From: DATHZQ01 sp035458525
GTDB lineage: Bacteria > Actinomycetota > Acidimicrobiia > Spongiisociales > UBA5794
Length of the DNA: 52,621 nucleotides
Direction of reading: 5' to 3'
Assembly (NCBI GenBank): GCA_035458525.1
Contig: DATHZQ010000046.1
Coordinates: forward strand, 1-52,621
Shown: positions 24,976 through 35,252 of the stretch, piece by piece
How the letters are laid out: each line of letters begins with the position of its first letter
Numbering within the stretch: position 1 is the first letter of the stretch
Translations under genes and position numbers: made by a program
Notes under the pieces: model-generated
What the model was told of the DNA's origin: nothing
What the model saw: the letters and a program-made list of their open reading frames with translations, nothing else
The model's database searches: none

Positions 24976-26505
24976 ATGTCCGACCGACTGATCATCTTCG
25001 ACACCACGCTGCGCGATGGCGAGCAAGCACCGGGTATCGCGCTGTCGCCCGACGACAAGGTCGCCATTGCGACGCAGCTGGCTCGGCTTCGCGTCGACGT
25101 CATCGAAGCCGGCTTCGCCGCATCGAGCCCCGGCGACTTCGAGTCCGTGTCCCGCATCGCCGCCGAGGTCGAAGGACCGGTGATCGCCAGCCTGGCGCGC
25201 ACCCATCCCGATGACATCGATCAAGCTGCCGACGCGCTCAAGGCGGCAGAGCGCAAGCGCATCCACGTCTTCATCTCCACCTCCCCTATCCACATGGAGC
25301 AGATGCTCCGCATGACGCCGCAAGAGGTGTTTGCGGCGGCGGTCGAAGGGGTGCAGCGGGCCCGGCGTTACACCGACGACGTGGAGTTCTCGCCGCAGGA
25401 CGCCACTCGGAGCGACCCGCAGTTCATCCTCGACATCTGCAAGGCCGCCGTGGATGCAGGCGCCACGACGATCAACATCCCGGACACCGTCGGCTACGCC
25501 ACTCCGACCGAATTCGTCGACATGCTGTCGCAGGTGTACGCCGAGGTGAAGGGCGAGCGGGACGACGTGATCGTATCGACCCACTGTCACAACGACCTGG
25601 GGCTGGCGGTGGCCAACTCGTTGTCCGCATTGCACGCAGGCGCCCGGCAGATCGAGGGCGCCATCAACGGTATCGGAGAGCGGGCAGGCAACACCTCGAC
25701 CGAAGAGATCATCATGGCGGTCAAGACCCGCGAGGACTACTACGGGGTCGAGATCGGCGCAGACACCAAGGAGATCTTCGAGACGTCGCGGCTCGTCTCG
25801 AGCCTCACCGGCTACCCCATCCAGTACAACAAGGCGGTGGTGGGCCGGAACGCCTTCGCCCACGAGTCGGGCATCCACCAGCACGGGGTGCTGCGCAATC
25901 GAGAGACGTACGAGATCATGGATCCCGCCAGCATCGGCCACCAGAGCATGATCGTGCTGGGAAAGCATTCCGGCCGGGCAGCATTTGCGGATGCTTTGCG
26001 CAAGATGGGCATCCAACTCGAAGACGAGGACTTCGCCAGGGCCTTTGCACGCTTCAAAGTGCTCGCCGACCGCAAGGGCGAAATCCACGAGGAGGGCCTG
26101 CGCGCCATCGCCGAGGAGGAGGCCGGGGTTGGCGCCGAGCAACTTCACCTTCTCCACATCCGTGTCTCAGGCGGAGACGAAACCACCCCGATCGCAGTCG
26201 TAACGGTGCAGAAGGGCGACGAGGAGCTCGAGTATTCGGCCGACGGAGACGGCATGGTCAACGCAGCGTTCGTGGCCCTGCAGGATGCATTCACGCTTCC
26301 CGCCACGCTCGTCGACTACCGGGTCAGTCCGCTGACCAGTGGTGCAGACGCAATGGCCGAGGTCAACGTCATCATCCAGGCGGGCGCCGAGACGTACTCG
26401 GGCCGTGGCGTATCGACGGACGTTGTCGAAGGCTCGGCGCGGGCGTTCGTCGCAGCCCTCAACAAAGCCGCCCTCGACCGCGGTGCGCTGGGCGACCCGG
26501 CGTGA
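24976..26505 (+). CDS. leuA: 2-isopropylmalate synthase
   Basis: A 509-aa protein, the shorter bacterial type and not the ~640-aa mycobacterial form. DTTLRDGEQAPG (metal and substrate site), STHCHNDLGLAVANS and EGAINGIGERAGNTS are the family signatures; the C-terminal ~130 residues are the LeuA dimer/regulatory domain that binds leucine. It condenses 2-oxoisovalerate with acetyl-CoA. Start at ATG 24976 with TAGGAG 7 bases before; the longer frame to 24934 lacks homology. GTGA overlap with leuB. Confidence 0.95.
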   Translation: MSDRLIIFDTTLRDGEQAPGIALSPDDKVAIATQLARLRVDVIEAGFAASSPGDFESVSRIAAEVEGPVIASLARTHPDDIDQAADALKAAERKRIHVFISTSPIHMEQMLRMTPQEVFAAAVEGVQRARRYTDDVEFSPQDATRSDPQFILDICKAAVDAGATTINIPDTVGYATPTEFVDMLSQVYAEVKGERDDVIVSTHCHNDLGLAVANSLSALHAGARQIEGAINGIGERAGNTSTEEIIMAVKTREDYYGVEIGADTKEIFETSRLVSSLTGYPIQYNKAVVGRNAFAHESGIHQHGVLRNRETYEIMDPASIGHQSMIVLGKHSGRAAFADALRKMGIQLEDEDFARAFARFKVLADRKGEIHEEGLRAIAEEEAGVGAEQLHLLHIRVSGGDETTPIAVVTVQKGDEELEYSADGDGMVNAAFVALQDAFTLPATLVDYRVSPLTSGADAMAEVNVIIQAGAETYSGRGVSTDVVEGSARAFVAALNKAALDRGALGDPA

Positions 26506-27572
26506 GTGAACCACGCATCGTGCTGTTGCCGGGAGACGGCATCGGGCCTGAGGTGATCGCCGAAGCCCGGCGGGTACTCGATGCTGTGGCGAACCGGTTT
26601 GGGCACACGTTCACCTTCGAGGAGCGGCTGCTCGGCGGGATTGCGATCGACGAGACGGGGGACCCGCTGCCCGCGGCAACGCTGGAGGCTTGCCGCAGCG
26701 CCGATGCCGTGCTCCTTGGTGCCGTCGGTGGCCCGAAGTGGGACGACCCCACCGCCAAGACGCGACCCGAGGCCGGCCTGCTCAGCATCCGCAAAGAGCT
26801 GGGCCTCTACGCCAACCTGCGCCCGATCGTGGCTCACGAGCAGCTGATTGCGGCGTCGCCGCTGCGGCCGGATCTGATCCGAGGCGTTGACATCCTCTTT
26901 TTCCGTGAGCTGACGGGCGGGATCTATTTCGGCCCATCGGGCGTCGACGACGTCGGGTTTTCCGCATACTCGACGATGGTCTACTCGGCAACAGAGGTAC
27001 GTCGCATCGTCCGGCTCGCTGCTCGTGCCGCCGAGGGACGCCGAGGCAAGGTGACGTCGGTCGACAAAGCCAACGTGCTCGAGGTGTCCCGCCTGTGGCG
27101 CAGGGTCGCCGCCGAGGTCATGGCGGACGAGTTCCCCGATCTGGAATACGAAGTGGTGCTCGTGGATGCCATGGCGATGCATCTGCTGAGCAGGCCGCGC
27201 GACTTCGACGTTGTCGTGACCGGAAACATGTTCGGCGACATCCTCACGGACGAAGGTTCGATGCTCCCGGGTTCACTGGGTCTGCTGCCTTCCGCGTCGC
27301 TCGGTGACGAGCCTCCCGGCCTCTACGAACCGATCCACGGTTCCGCACCGGATATCGCCGGCCAGGGCCTCGCCAACCCGCTGGCCACGATCCTGGCTGC
27401 GGCGATGGCGCTCCGCCATTCGCTCCACCTCGAGCAAGAGGCAGTTGCGGTGGAGCGCGCAGTCAGCGACGTGCTCGACGCAGGGCTCCGGACGGCGGAC
27501 ATCGCCGCGGGGGATCGCCACGTCTCGACTGCCGAGATGGGCGACGCCGTCGTGGCGGCGATCCTCGCATGA
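26502..27572 (+). CDS. leuB: 3-isopropylmalate dehydrogenase
   Basis: A 356-aa protein. LPGDGIGPEV at the N-terminus, FRELTGGIYFG, VDKANVLEVSRLWR, and TGNMFGDILTDEGSMLPGSLG with the metal-binding aspartates, then YEPIHGSAPDIAGQGLANP for NAD binding. It oxidises and decarboxylates 3-isopropylmalate. GTG start in GTGA overlap with leuA. leuC and leuD are not in the window. Confidence 0.96.
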   Translation: MSEPRIVLLPGDGIGPEVIAEARRVLDAVANRFGHTFTFEERLLGGIAIDETGDPLPAATLEACRSADAVLLGAVGGPKWDDPTAKTRPEAGLLSIRKELGLYANLRPIVAHEQLIAASPLRPDLIRGVDILFFRELTGGIYFGPSGVDDVGFSAYSTMVYSATEVRRIVRLAARAAEGRRGKVTSVDKANVLEVSRLWRRVAAEVMADEFPDLEYEVVLVDAMAMHLLSRPRDFDVVVTGNMFGDILTDEGSMLPGSLGLLPSASLGDEPPGLYEPIHGSAPDIAGQGLANPLATILAAAMALRHSLHLEQEAVAVERAVSDVLDAGLRTADIAAGDRHVSTAEMGDAVVAAILA

Positions 27573-28369
27573 GGAGCCTGGCCCACGCCCTACCCGAGGT
27601 GGCCGCCGTCCTCGGCGACCTCAGCACTGCGGTCGAAGACGGATCGATCGACAGCACGGATGATTTCGCCGACGCCTGCCGGCGACGCTGGGACGACGCC
27701 CTCGTCGCACGGGTCGACGTGACGGTGCCGGGCTGGCAGAAGATGGCGTCGTTCGCCGATGGCAAGACGCTGTGGCACATCAACATCGCGATGGTGGCGC
27801 TGTACCGCCTCGACGAGTACCTCGCTGCGCCGCCCGAGGTACGTCGCCTCATGGAGTGGACGATCCTGCTGCACGACATCGGCAAGGAACCGGCCCATGA
27901 TCGGAGAGACCACCGGCACGCCTTCCGCTCTGCAGCTGATGCTGCCCCTGTGCTCCCCGGCCTCGGCTTCCCGACCGGAGCTGCATACGCCACCGACTAC
28001 GCCCGCTGGCGGGACGTGGTCTACGCCGCATGGACGGACGACCCGGAGGAGGGCGAACCCGTCCCAGACAACGCGTACCTGCCTGAGATCACCGGCGGGA
28101 TCAATCGCATGTTCGAGGCAGACGGCGCACGTCTCCTGACGGCCATCGCACTCCACCAATCCGTCACGGTGGTCGCCGACTGGCCGTCCCTCGCCCCGCT
28201 CACCGAGGCCCAGGAGAACGAATACATCACTCCTGGAGTCGCCGAGCTCCAGCGGCCGCTGATGCTCGCCGACAGCGGCGGATGGAACCTCTTCGACCCG
28301 GCCACGCTTGGGTCCATGTACGAGGAGACCCGGGCCGTCTTCGCCCGGATCGCGGCACAGCGCACCTGA
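27569..28369 (+). CDS. HD-domain protein at the end of the leu operon
   Basis: A 266-aa protein. WHINIAMVALYRLDEYL...LLHDIGKEPAHDRRDHRHAFRSA shows the HD pattern: an early histidine, HD in LLHDIGK and a later HA. HD proteins are metal-dependent phosphohydrolases acting on nucleotides or other phosphate esters. The substrate is unknown. It starts in ATGA overlap with leuB, so it is co-translated with the leucine pathway, a linkage I cannot explain. Confidence 0.75.
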   Translation: MRSLAHALPEVAAVLGDLSTAVEDGSIDSTDDFADACRRRWDDALVARVDVTVPGWQKMASFADGKTLWHINIAMVALYRLDEYLAAPPEVRRLMEWTILLHDIGKEPAHDRRDHRHAFRSAADAAPVLPGLGFPTGAAYATDYARWRDVVYAAWTDDPEEGEPVPDNAYLPEITGGINRMFEADGARLLTAIALHQSVTVVADWPSLAPLTEAQENEYITPGVAELQRPLMLADSGGWNLFDPATLGSMYEETRAVFARIAAQRT

Positions 28370-28499
28370 CGGCATGGCCTGGACCGCAGCGAAACCGACA
28401 TTTCGTCGGGTTCGACGCCACGCAGTCCCAACTCCGACCGACCGGACCAGTCACGTGGCCATCTCCTCGATAGAGCCTCTGTCTGGGTAGGTTTGCCCA

Positions 28500-30026
28500 A
28501 TGATTCGCCGCCGAGTGTCGATCCTCCTGCTGGCCATCGTGATCGTGCTGACTGCGTGCTCCGACGGAGCGACGACCACAACGGCTGCTTCGACCGCATC
28601 GTCCGGTGCCGGCGACGCGGCCCCACCGGCCGAGAGCACCTCAACGGTCGCCCCCACGACCACCACGACCACGACGCTGCCCCCCGCAACCGACATGCGG
28701 CTCATCGGCGCCGGCGACGTCGCCGGGCTCGGCGATAGTCGCTATCCATGGCTCGGCAACGGCGGTTACGACGTCCAGCACTACACGTTGGAGCTCACCG
28801 TGCTGGACGACGCTCCGGTACTCGCTGGTGCGGCCGCGGTCGAAGCAGTCGCCATCGAGCAACTGGAGACCTTCAACCTCGATTTCGACCCATTCGAGAT
28901 CCTGTCGCTCACCGTCGACGGCGAGGACGCGGCATACGACCAGGTTGACCGCGAACTGGTCATCACACCCGCCACGTCGATCCCGGGCGGCGAGGAGTTC
29001 GTCGTGCGCATCGAATACCGCGGCGAGCCACAGCCGGTGCCAACCGAAGCCATTGCGTTCGAAGTCGGGTGGATCACCGCACCCAACGGGACCCGCTACG
29101 TCGTCTCGGAGCCGGATGGAGCCAGCTCGTGGTTCCCGAGCAACAACCACCCGCTCGACAAGGCGACCTACACCTTCATCGTGACGGCGCCGACGACCCT
29201 GCTGCCCGTCGCCAACGGCACGCTCGTCGAAACAATCACTGATCTGGGCGCCACGACGTACATCTACGAGATGCCGCAGCCGATGGCGTCGTATCTCGCA
29301 ACGCTCGTCGTGGGCCAGCTCACGACGGTCGACGACACCGCTTCGACCGCCGCAGCCGGCGTGTCGATTCGCAACGTGCTTCCCCCGGATCTGGCGGCCA
29401 CCCCACCGACGGCACTCGGCCTCCAGGGGGAGATGGTTGCGTTCTTCGCTGACATCTTCGGCGACTACCCCTTCGATCTGTACGGCATCGCCGTCGTTCC
29501 CGGGTTCCCCGCTGCGTTGGAGAACCAGACGCTCTCGGTCTTCGGTGATGGGATCGTGAATCTGCCCATCTTCGAATTCGTGCTGGCTCACGAGCTGGTA
29601 CACCAATGGTTCGGCAACCACATCAGCCCCGGGGACTGGGGTGACATCTGGCTCAACGAAGGGTTTGCCACCTACGGCGAGTGGTTGTGGCTGGAACACA
29701 CGGAAGGTCCCGAGGCGCTGGCTGCGGTCACCCAAGGCAACCGGGAGTCGATGGCGGCTGCAGAGTTCCCACCACCGGGCGACCCCCCGGCGAACAACCT
29801 GTTCAACGGCGCGGTGTACCGCCGAGGCGGGCTCACCCTGCACGCACTTCGGCTCGAGATCGGGGACGAAGCCTTCTTCACCACGTTGCGCACCTACGTC
29901 GATCGGTTTGGCGGATCGACCGCCCGCACAGCAGACTTCATTGCCGTTGCCGAGGAGATCTCAGGACAAGAGCTCGACGACCTCTTCGACGCTTGGCTCT
30001 ACGCACCGGACGTCCCCGAACTCTGA
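28500..30026 (+). CDS. M1-family zinc metallopeptidase, lipoprotein
   Basis: A 508-aa protein. The N-terminus MIRRRVSILLLAIVIVLTAC is a lipoprotein signal (lipobox LTAC), followed by a ~45-residue Thr/Ala/Ser-rich linker. The gluzincin site is HELVHQW (H364, E365, H368) with LNEGFATYGEW providing E387; the exopeptidase motif appears as ALENQTL in place of GAMEN, and VYRRGGLTLHAL carries the transition-state tyrosine. An anchored aminopeptidase facing outside the membrane. The C-terminal armadillo domain of large M1 enzymes is absent. Monocistronic or first gene before gnd (13 bases). Confidence 0.9.
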   Translation: MIRRRVSILLLAIVIVLTACSDGATTTTAASTASSGAGDAAPPAESTSTVAPTTTTTTTLPPATDMRLIGAGDVAGLGDSRYPWLGNGGYDVQHYTLELTVLDDAPVLAGAAAVEAVAIEQLETFNLDFDPFEILSLTVDGEDAAYDQVDRELVITPATSIPGGEEFVVRIEYRGEPQPVPTEAIAFEVGWITAPNGTRYVVSEPDGASSWFPSNNHPLDKATYTFIVTAPTTLLPVANGTLVETITDLGATTYIYEMPQPMASYLATLVVGQLTTVDDTASTAAAGVSIRNVLPPDLAATPPTALGLQGEMVAFFADIFGDYPFDLYGIAVVPGFPAALENQTLSVFGDGIVNLPIFEFVLAHELVHQWFGNHISPGDWGDIWLNEGFATYGEWLWLEHTEGPEALAAVTQGNRESMAAAEFPPPGDPPANNLFNGAVYRRGGLTLHALRLEIGDEAFFTTLRTYVDRFGGSTARTADFIAVAEEISGQELDDLFDAWLYAPDVPEL

Positions 30027-30039
30027 GCAAAGGATGCAC

Positions 30040-31491
30040 ATGGAACCGACCGCAGACATCGGGGTCATCGGATTGGCGGTCATGGGCCGCAACCTGATCC
30101 TCAACATGGCGGACCACGGGTACACGGTTGCCGCCTACAACCGCACCACCACCAAGGTCGACGAGTTCCTCGCGGGCGAGGCAGCTGGAACCTCGGTCGT
30201 TGGCGCCCACACGCTTTCCGAGTTGGTGGCCCAGTTACGCACGCCCCGCCGCGTGATGTTGATGGTGCGCGCCGGGGGCGCCGTCGATGCCGTCATCGAC
30301 GAGCTCCTACCGCTTCTCGATCCCGGCGACATCGTCGTCGACGGCGGGAACTCGCAATACACCGACACCATTCGGCGGACGGAAGCGCTCGAAGACGCCG
30401 GCTTCATGTTCGTGGGGACCGGGATCTCCGGTGGCGAAGAGGGTGCCAGGTACGGACCGTCGATCATGCCCGGCGGCTCTGCCGCGGCGTGGCCCGCGGT
30501 GAAGGACATCTTCCAATCGATCGCCGCCGAGGCCGAAGGCGAACCGTGTTGCGACTGGGTCGGGCCGGATGGCGCAGGGCACTACGTCAAGATGGTTCAC
30601 AACGGCATCGAGTACGGCGACATGCAAGTGATCGCAGAGGCATACGACCTCCTCAGCCGCGGCGCCGGCATCCTTGCCAAAGACATGCAGCCGATCTTCA
30701 CCGAGTGGAATCGCGGACCCCTCGACTCCTTCCTGATCGAGATCACCGCCGACATCATGGGTTTCACGGACGAAGACGGCGAACCGTTGGTCGAGCGCAT
30801 CCTCGACGCAGCAGGGCAGAAGGGCACCGGCAAATGGACGGTGATCTCGTCCATGCACCTCGGCATGCCCACCTCGCTGATCGCCGAGGCCGTCTATGCC
30901 CGCGTGGTGTCGTCGCTCGTCGAGCAACGCAGGACGGCATCGACGGTGATCGGTACGGACCCTGTGGCGTTGGAGAGTGCCCCCGCCGACATCGTCTCCG
31001 ACCTCCACGACGCGCTCTATGGGTCGAAGATCGTGTCGTATGCCCAGGGCTTCATGCTGATGGCGGCGGCTTCCGAGGAACGCGGGTGGAACCTCGACCT
31101 CGGACGCGTCGCTGCACTGTGGCGCGCCGGATGCATCATCCGGTCGCGGTTCCTCAACGACATCACTGCGGCATACCGGCGCGAACCCGAGCTGGCCAAC
31201 TTGCTCCTGGATCCGTTCTTCGCCGAGGAGATCGACAAGGCCGAGCCCGGGTGGCGTCGCACCGTCGTGCGCGCCGTCGAGTCCGGGATTCCGGCGCCGG
31301 CCTACGCAGCCGCGCTGTCGTTCTACGACGCGTATCGCTCGGAACGGCTCCCCGCCAACCTCATCCAGGCGCAGCGTGACTACTTCGGAGCGCACACCTA
31401 CGAGCGCATCGACAGGCCGAGGGGCGAGTTCTTCCACACCAACTGGACGGGCACGGGCGGCGACACCTCAGCGGGCACCTACGAAGCGTGA
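30040..31491 (+). CDS. gnd: 6-phosphogluconate dehydrogenase, decarboxylating
   Basis: A 483-aa protein, long (~480 aa) form. VIGLAVMGRNLILNMADHGY and YNRTTTKV bind NADP; GTGISGGEEGARYGPSIMPGG, GPDGAGHYVKMVHNGIEYGD (catalytic lysine) and QKGTGKWT are intact. It converts 6-phosphogluconate to ribulose 5-phosphate with CO2 release. ATG 30040 is preferred over 30034 because AAAGG lies 6 bases before it. GTGA overlap with the PPOX gene. Confidence 0.96.
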   Translation: MEPTADIGVIGLAVMGRNLILNMADHGYTVAAYNRTTTKVDEFLAGEAAGTSVVGAHTLSELVAQLRTPRRVMLMVRAGGAVDAVIDELLPLLDPGDIVVDGGNSQYTDTIRRTEALEDAGFMFVGTGISGGEEGARYGPSIMPGGSAAAWPAVKDIFQSIAAEAEGEPCCDWVGPDGAGHYVKMVHNGIEYGDMQVIAEAYDLLSRGAGILAKDMQPIFTEWNRGPLDSFLIEITADIMGFTDEDGEPLVERILDAAGQKGTGKWTVISSMHLGMPTSLIAEAVYARVVSSLVEQRRTASTVIGTDPVALESAPADIVSDLHDALYGSKIVSYAQGFMLMAAASEERGWNLDLGRVAALWRAGCIIRSRFLNDITAAYRREPELANLLLDPFFAEEIDKAEPGWRRTVVRAVESGIPAPAYAAALSFYDAYRSERLPANLIQAQRDYFGAHTYERIDRPRGEFFHTNWTGTGGDTSAGTYEA

Positions 31492-31919
31492 AGATCCACG
31501 CCGCTGAATGCCGCAGGCGCTTCTCCGCCCAGCAGGTCGCCAGGCTCGCCACGTCTGGCCCAGACGGGCCACACGTCGTTCCGATCGTGTTTGCGCTCGA
31601 GAGCGACACGATCGTCTTTGCCGTCGACCACAAGCCGAAGACGACTCGCCGGCTGAAGCGGCTGTCCAATCTGGAGCACGATTCCCGCTGTACCGTCCTG
31701 GTCGATCACTACGACGACGATTGGTCGCAGCTGTGGTGGGTTCGGGCCGATGCGATCGGGACCATCTCTGACGAGCCCGCAGACATCGAGTGGGCCGCAC
31801 GCCTCCTGGCCCGCCGCTACGAGCAGTACGTCGCCGTGCCCCCACAGGGACCCGTCGTCCGGCTCCAGGTGCAGCGCTGGTCGGGCTGGGCGGCCCGTCC
31901 GCTGGATCACTCCGCCTGA
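31488..31919 (+). CDS. PPOX-class split-barrel oxidoreductase, TIGR03668-like
   Basis: A 143-aa protein. FSAQQVARLATSGPDGPHVVPIVFALESDTIVFAVDHKPK is the flavin/F420-binding split-barrel start of pyridoxamine-5'-phosphate-oxidase-like proteins, and DDWSQLWWVRADAIGTI the second strand pair; actinobacterial members of the TIGR03668 group are predicted to use F420. Substrate unknown. GTG start overlapping the gnd stop by four bases. Confidence 0.82.
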   Translation: MKIHAAECRRRFSAQQVARLATSGPDGPHVVPIVFALESDTIVFAVDHKPKTTRRLKRLSNLEHDSRCTVLVDHYDDDWSQLWWVRADAIGTISDEPADIEWAARLLARRYEQYVAVPPQGPVVRLQVQRWSGWAARPLDHSA

Positions 31920-31973
31920 AAGGACCACCACGCGACACCGGGGTCAGGCGCGCCGCCGTGAGACCCGTCGCAG

Positions 31974-32081
31974 ATGGGGCCGCCCGGTGACTTCCGCTCG
32001 TGGATCGCGATCGCTGCCTTCGCCGCACTGATGGCGGGAAGCAGCCTTCTGCTGATCGAGCGCAGGCTGCCCACCCCGTAG
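31974..32081 (+). CDS. Possible single-pass membrane miniprotein
   Basis: A 35-codon ORF in the 197-base gap between the PPOX gene and the hypothetical at 32117. After MGPPGDFRSW comes one hydrophobic helix (IAIAAFAALMAGSSLLLI) and a basic end ERRLPTP, a topology typical of real small membrane proteins. No convincing ribosome-binding site precedes it. Low confidence without conservation data. Confidence 0.3.
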   Translation: MGPPGDFRSWIAIAAFAALMAGSSLLLIERRLPTP

Positions 32082-32116
32082 CGGTCTGTCCGCACACTGG
32101 CCGTCGTCGCGCGCGT

Positions 32117-32389
32117 TCAGAGCTCGAGGGCAAGCCGTTTCGCCGCCGCCAGCGTTGCGCGAGACCGCTCGATGAGCGCGACGTCGTCGATGCCCTCCCA
32201 CTCGGAACGGGTGCGCACGAGGGCGCTGCGCAGCTCGAGCAAGGCTTCGGGTGGGTCGAGTCCGACCGCGGCAACGGCGTTCTCCAGCGTGTCCGCTGCG
32301 TTGTGCGCACCGCACCGTCGCAGTGCCGCAGTGAGATCGTCGCTCAAGGCCCGTACGTCGGCGATGGTGACGGCCGCATGGGGTCTCAT
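32117..32389 (-). CDS. Hypothetical helical protein
   Basis: A 90-aa protein that I do not recognise. It reads MRPHAAVTIADVRALSDDLT and continues with amphipathic helices rich in Ala, Leu, Arg and Glu, without cysteines or membrane segments. The start at 32389 follows the sequence pattern; much longer upstream frames overlap pntAA on the other strand and are shadows. Divergent from the transhydrogenase operon, with 60 bases between. Confidence 0.55.
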   Translation of the reverse strand: MRPHAAVTIADVRALSDDLTAALRRCGAHNAADTLENAVAAVGLDPPEALLELRSALVRTRSEWEGIDDVALIERSRATLAAAKRLALEL

Positions 32390-32449
32390 CCGCGGCGAGT
32401 GTACCCATGACCCGGCCTGCCAGCCGGGACATGCAACTGGAGTGGTAGC

Positions 32450-33585
<1,136 letters not shown>

Positions 33586-33589
<4 letters not shown>

Positions 33590-33897
33590 GCGCAGTGTTC
33601 ATCTCGGGAATCGTTGTGTTCGTGCTGGCGGCATTCGTCGGCCTCGAAGTGATCTCCAAAGTGCCGCCGACGCTGCACACGCCGCTGATGTCCGGTGCCA
33701 ACGCCATCTCCGGTATCACGATCGTTGGGGCCATCATCGCATCCGGAACCGGGGAAGGTGCGGCTGCTGCCATCCTCGGCTTCCTCGCCGTCACCGCGGC
33801 GACGATCAACGTCGTGGGTGGCTTCCTGGTCACCGACCGGATGCTCGAGATGTTCAAGAAGAAGCCGGTGCGGCCGAAACAGGACGAGTCCTCGTGA
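33586..33897 (+). CDS. pntAB: NAD(P) transhydrogenase, subunit alpha part 2 (membrane)
   Basis: A 103-aa membrane protein with three helices. IVVFVLAAFVGLEVISKVPPTLHTPLMSGANAISGITIVGA is the conserved core of the transhydrogenase alpha-2 proton channel domain. GTG start at 33586 overlapping the pntAA stop; its own stop overlaps the pntB GTG (33894-33897). Confidence 0.95.
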
Positions 33898-35252
33898 CGG
33901 AAATCCTCTATCTCGCAGCCGCGGTCCTGTTCATCCTCGGCTTGAAACAGCTGTCGTCTCCGCGTACGGCGCGGCGCGGCAACCTGCTCGCGTCCGGCGG
34001 GATGCTGCTCGCCATCATCGTGACGCTGGTGGACACCGACATCGTGAGCTGGGGCGCCATCGTCGCCGGGCTCATTGTCGGTGGGGTGATCGGCGCACTG
34101 CTGGCGCTCCGCGTGCAGATGACGGCCATGCCACAGCTCGTTGCGGCGTTCAACGGCTCCGGCGGCATCGCCTCGACGTTCGTCGCCCTGGCCGAGCTGA
34201 ATCGAGTCGGACCGCTGTTCGAGACGGAAACCGACATCACGGTGTTGTTGTCGCTGGCGATCGGAACGATCACGTTCACGGGCAGCTTCGTGGCGTTCGG
34301 CAAGCTGCAGGGCATCATCACCGGCAAGCCGGTTGCGCTTCCGGGCGGACACTTGATCAATGCGACGATCGCGGTCACGATCGTCGTGCTCGGCATCGTG
34401 GCCGTGACCGGAGATTCGAGCCTCGGCTACTGGATGGTGGTCCTGTTTGCCGGCGTGCTCGGCGTGCTGGCGGTGCTCCCCATCGGTGGCGCCGACATGC
34501 CGGTCGTGATCTCGCTGCTCAACTCGCTGTCGGGCGTCGCCGCCTCCATGGCAGGCTTCGTGATCAGCAACTCGGCGCTGATCATCGGCGGTGCTTTGGT
34601 GGGCGCAGCAGGACTGATTCTCACGCTGCAGATGGCGGAGGCGATGAACCGCTCGATCAGCAACGTGTTGTTCTCGCGCTTCGGCGGAGGCGACGGCGGC
34701 GGTATCGAGATCGGCGACCGTTCGGTCAATCGAGCGACCCCCGACGATGTCGCCATTGCCCTCACCTATGCCCAGCGGGTCATCGTGGTACCCGGCTACG
34801 GCCTGGCCGTTGCCCAGGCGCAGCATGCCGTGCGCGATCTCGCCAATGCCCTCGACGACCGCGACGTGGACGTGGGCTATGCGATCCATCCCGTCGCGGG
34901 CCGCATGCCGGGTCACATGAACGTGCTCCTCGCCGAAGCCGACGTCCCCTACGACCAGCTGTTCGACCTCGATCAGTCGAACCCGAAGTTTCCCCAGACC
35001 GACGTCGTGCTGGTGGTCGGAGCGAACGACGTCGTGAACCCGTCGGCCCGCGAGGACACGGGCAGCCCGATCTACGGTATGCCGATTCTCGACGTCGACA
35101 AAGCGCGCACCGTCGTCGTGATCAAGCGATCCCTTTCCCCGGGCTTCGCCGGCATCGACAATCCGCTGTTCTACGACGACTCCACGATGATGCTCTTCGG
35201 CGACGGCAAAGCGGCCCTCGAGTCCATCATCGCTGCGCTCGACAACGTCTGA
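33894..35252 (+). CDS. pntB: NAD(P) transhydrogenase, subunit beta
   Basis: A 452-aa protein. About nine membrane helices (ALRVQMTAMPQLVAAFNGSGGIAS is a conserved channel stretch; GGADMPVVISLLNSLSGVA follows) and a C-terminal NADP-binding domain III: VIVVPGYGLAVAQAQHAVRDLA, IHPVAGRMPGHMNVLLAEA, VGANDVVNPSA, and GMPILDVDKARTVVVIKRS. Overlaps pntAB by GTGA and the nitroreductase by TGATG. Confidence 0.96.
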   Translation: MTEILYLAAAVLFILGLKQLSSPRTARRGNLLASGGMLLAIIVTLVDTDIVSWGAIVAGLIVGGVIGALLALRVQMTAMPQLVAAFNGSGGIASTFVALAELNRVGPLFETETDITVLLSLAIGTITFTGSFVAFGKLQGIITGKPVALPGGHLINATIAVTIVVLGIVAVTGDSSLGYWMVVLFAGVLGVLAVLPIGGADMPVVISLLNSLSGVAASMAGFVISNSALIIGGALVGAAGLILTLQMAEAMNRSISNVLFSRFGGGDGGGIEIGDRSVNRATPDDVAIALTYAQRVIVVPGYGLAVAQAQHAVRDLANALDDRDVDVGYAIHPVAGRMPGHMNVLLAEADVPYDQLFDLDQSNPKFPQTDVVLVVGANDVVNPSAREDTGSPIYGMPILDVDKARTVVVIKRSLSPGFAGIDNPLFYDDSTMMLFGDGKAALESIIAALDNV

